7,042 nt of DNA. It comes from JBBKXP01 sp038251315 (GTDB lineage: Bacteria; Pseudomonadota; Alphaproteobacteria; Rhodobacterales; Rhodobacteraceae). Made by a program: the position numbers and the translations under genes. The stretch spans positions 1 to 7,042 of the forward strand of contig JBBSBK010000132.1 of NCBI GenBank assembly GCA_038251315.1, written 5' to 3'. Below the pieces are notes generated by a model that was given only the letters and a program-made list of their open reading frames with translations, had not been told where the DNA came from and searched no databases. Below, piece after piece: positions 6,405-7,042 of this stretch (within the stretch, counting starts at the first letter, position 1; the number at the start of each line of letters is the position of its first letter).

Positions 6405-7042
6405 ATGGAGCCGAAATTAGAAACCAGACTGAACCTTTCCGCCGGGCTGCTCTCGGTCACGGTCGCCGCCGTGCTGGTGCTGGCGAAACTCTGGGCCTTG
6501 GGCCAGACCGGATCGCTGGCCGTCGCCGCCACGCTGGCCGACAGCGCGATGGACCTGATGATGTCGCTCGGCGGTCTGGCCGCCATCGCCTATGCCGCGC
6601 GGCCCCCCGACGACGATCACAATTTCGGCCATACATCGGCTGAAGACCTTGCCGCCCTTGGCCAGTCGCTGTTCATCCTGATTTCGGCCGGGGTGATCGC
6701 CTTTGCCGCCGTGTTCCGCCTGCTGGCCGACGATGTGCCGCTGCCGGTGCGCGAGGGCTCTGGCATGGCGGTCATCGTGTTTTCCATCGTCGTCACCTTG
6801 GGGCTGGTGGCGTGGCAGCGCCGGGTGGCGACACAGACCGGCAACCGGGTGGTGCGCGCCGACAGCCTGCATTACCTCGGCGACCTGATCCCAAATATCG
6901 GGGCGCTGATCGCGCTTTGGGCTTCGGCCCGGTTCGGGCTGGGGCAGATCGATTCGGTGGTCGCCTTGGGTGCCGCTGCCTTGCTGGCGGTCGGGGCGGT
7001 GCGGATCGGCAAGGGGGCGTGGGACGCCCTGATGGATCGGCA
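6405..7042 (+). CDS. Cation diffusion facilitator, YiiP/FieF-like Zn/Fe efflux transporter (partial, C-terminus cut by window edge)
   Basis: The frame runs from ATG 6405 off the window end, showing 212 residues of about 300. Six hydrophobic segments fit the family fold, at about 12-32, 38-60, 82-104, 119-138, 155-177 and 183-203. The transport site of E. coli YiiP (two Asp in helix 2; His and Asp in helix 5) is intact: D46 and D50 in ADSAMD, H156 and D160 in HYLGD. The second YiiP metal site, DxxHxxxH, is present as D69, H72, H76. These proteins export Zn(II) or Fe(II) from the cytoplasm in exchange for protons. YiiP Lys77, part of a dimer salt bridge, appears as Ser78 here, while the partner Asp is kept (D211). 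The C-terminal cytoplasmic domain lies beyond the edge. The ribosome site is poor, so translation may be coupled to the SH3 gene 10 bases upstream. Confidence 0.92.
   Translation, partial: MEPKLETRLNLSAGLLSVTVAAVLVLAKLWALGQTGSLAVAATLADSAMDLMMSLGGLAAIAYAARPPDDDHNFGHTSAEDLAALGQSLFILISAGVIAFAAVFRLLADDVPLPVREGSGMAVIVFSIVVTLGLVAWQRRVATQTGNRVVRADSLHYLGDLIPNIGALIALWASARFGLGQIDSVVALGAAALLAVGAVRIGKGAWDALMDR

Overview
The window is GC-rich and gene-dense. It looks like a chromosomal segment from an alphaproteobacterium, most likely a Rhodobacterales (Roseobacter-type) species. This rests on the style of the proteins: a dimethylglycine/sarcosine dehydrogenase-type flavoprotein fused to a GcvT domain, a PanC-PanB pair, a Rhodobacterales-like glyoxylate/hydroxypyruvate reductase-family enzyme, and a two-module bacterial SH3 protein next to a cation diffusion facilitator. 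It is inference from remembered families; no search was run. I see no phage genes, transposases, CRISPR arrays, tRNAs or rRNAs.

Layout, left to right: (1) 1-1890, minus strand: the N-terminal 630 residues of a FAD-dependent dehydrogenase with a GcvT-type folate domain, cut by the window edge. (2) 1891-2044: a divergent control region with a cluster of CGCAA/TTGCG repeats and a small hairpin. (3) 2045-3699, plus strand: panC and panB, with a 4-base ATGA overlap, giving the 2-ketoisovalerate-to-pantothenate branch of CoA synthesis. (4) 3773-3794: a weak terminator-like hairpin just before the next ribosome binding site. (5) 3805-4452, plus: a small cytosolic lipase-3-like hydrolase. (6) 4564-4716, plus: a 50-residue lipoprotein preceded by an AT-rich stretch with a possible promoter. 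(7) 4739-5725, minus: a D-2-hydroxyacid dehydrogenase, converging on the lipoprotein gene with a 22-base gap. (8) 5837-6394 and 6405-7042, plus: an exported SH3-domain protein, then a YiiP/FieF-like metal efflux transporter whose transmembrane domain is complete and whose cytoplasmic domain lies beyond the edge.

How the genes may work together: the flavoprotein family makes 5,10-methylene-tetrahydrofolate while demethylating methylated glycines, and PanB consumes that cofactor to hydroxymethylate 2-ketoisovalerate. The divergent pair could therefore link one-carbon supply to pantothenate synthesis, although chance adjacency is possible. The hydroxyacid dehydrogenase probably acts on glyoxylate or hydroxypyruvate, which also fits C1/C2 metabolism. 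The rest looks like ordinary housekeeping or envelope content. I found no convincing previously undescribed multi-gene system; the oddities worth checking are local.
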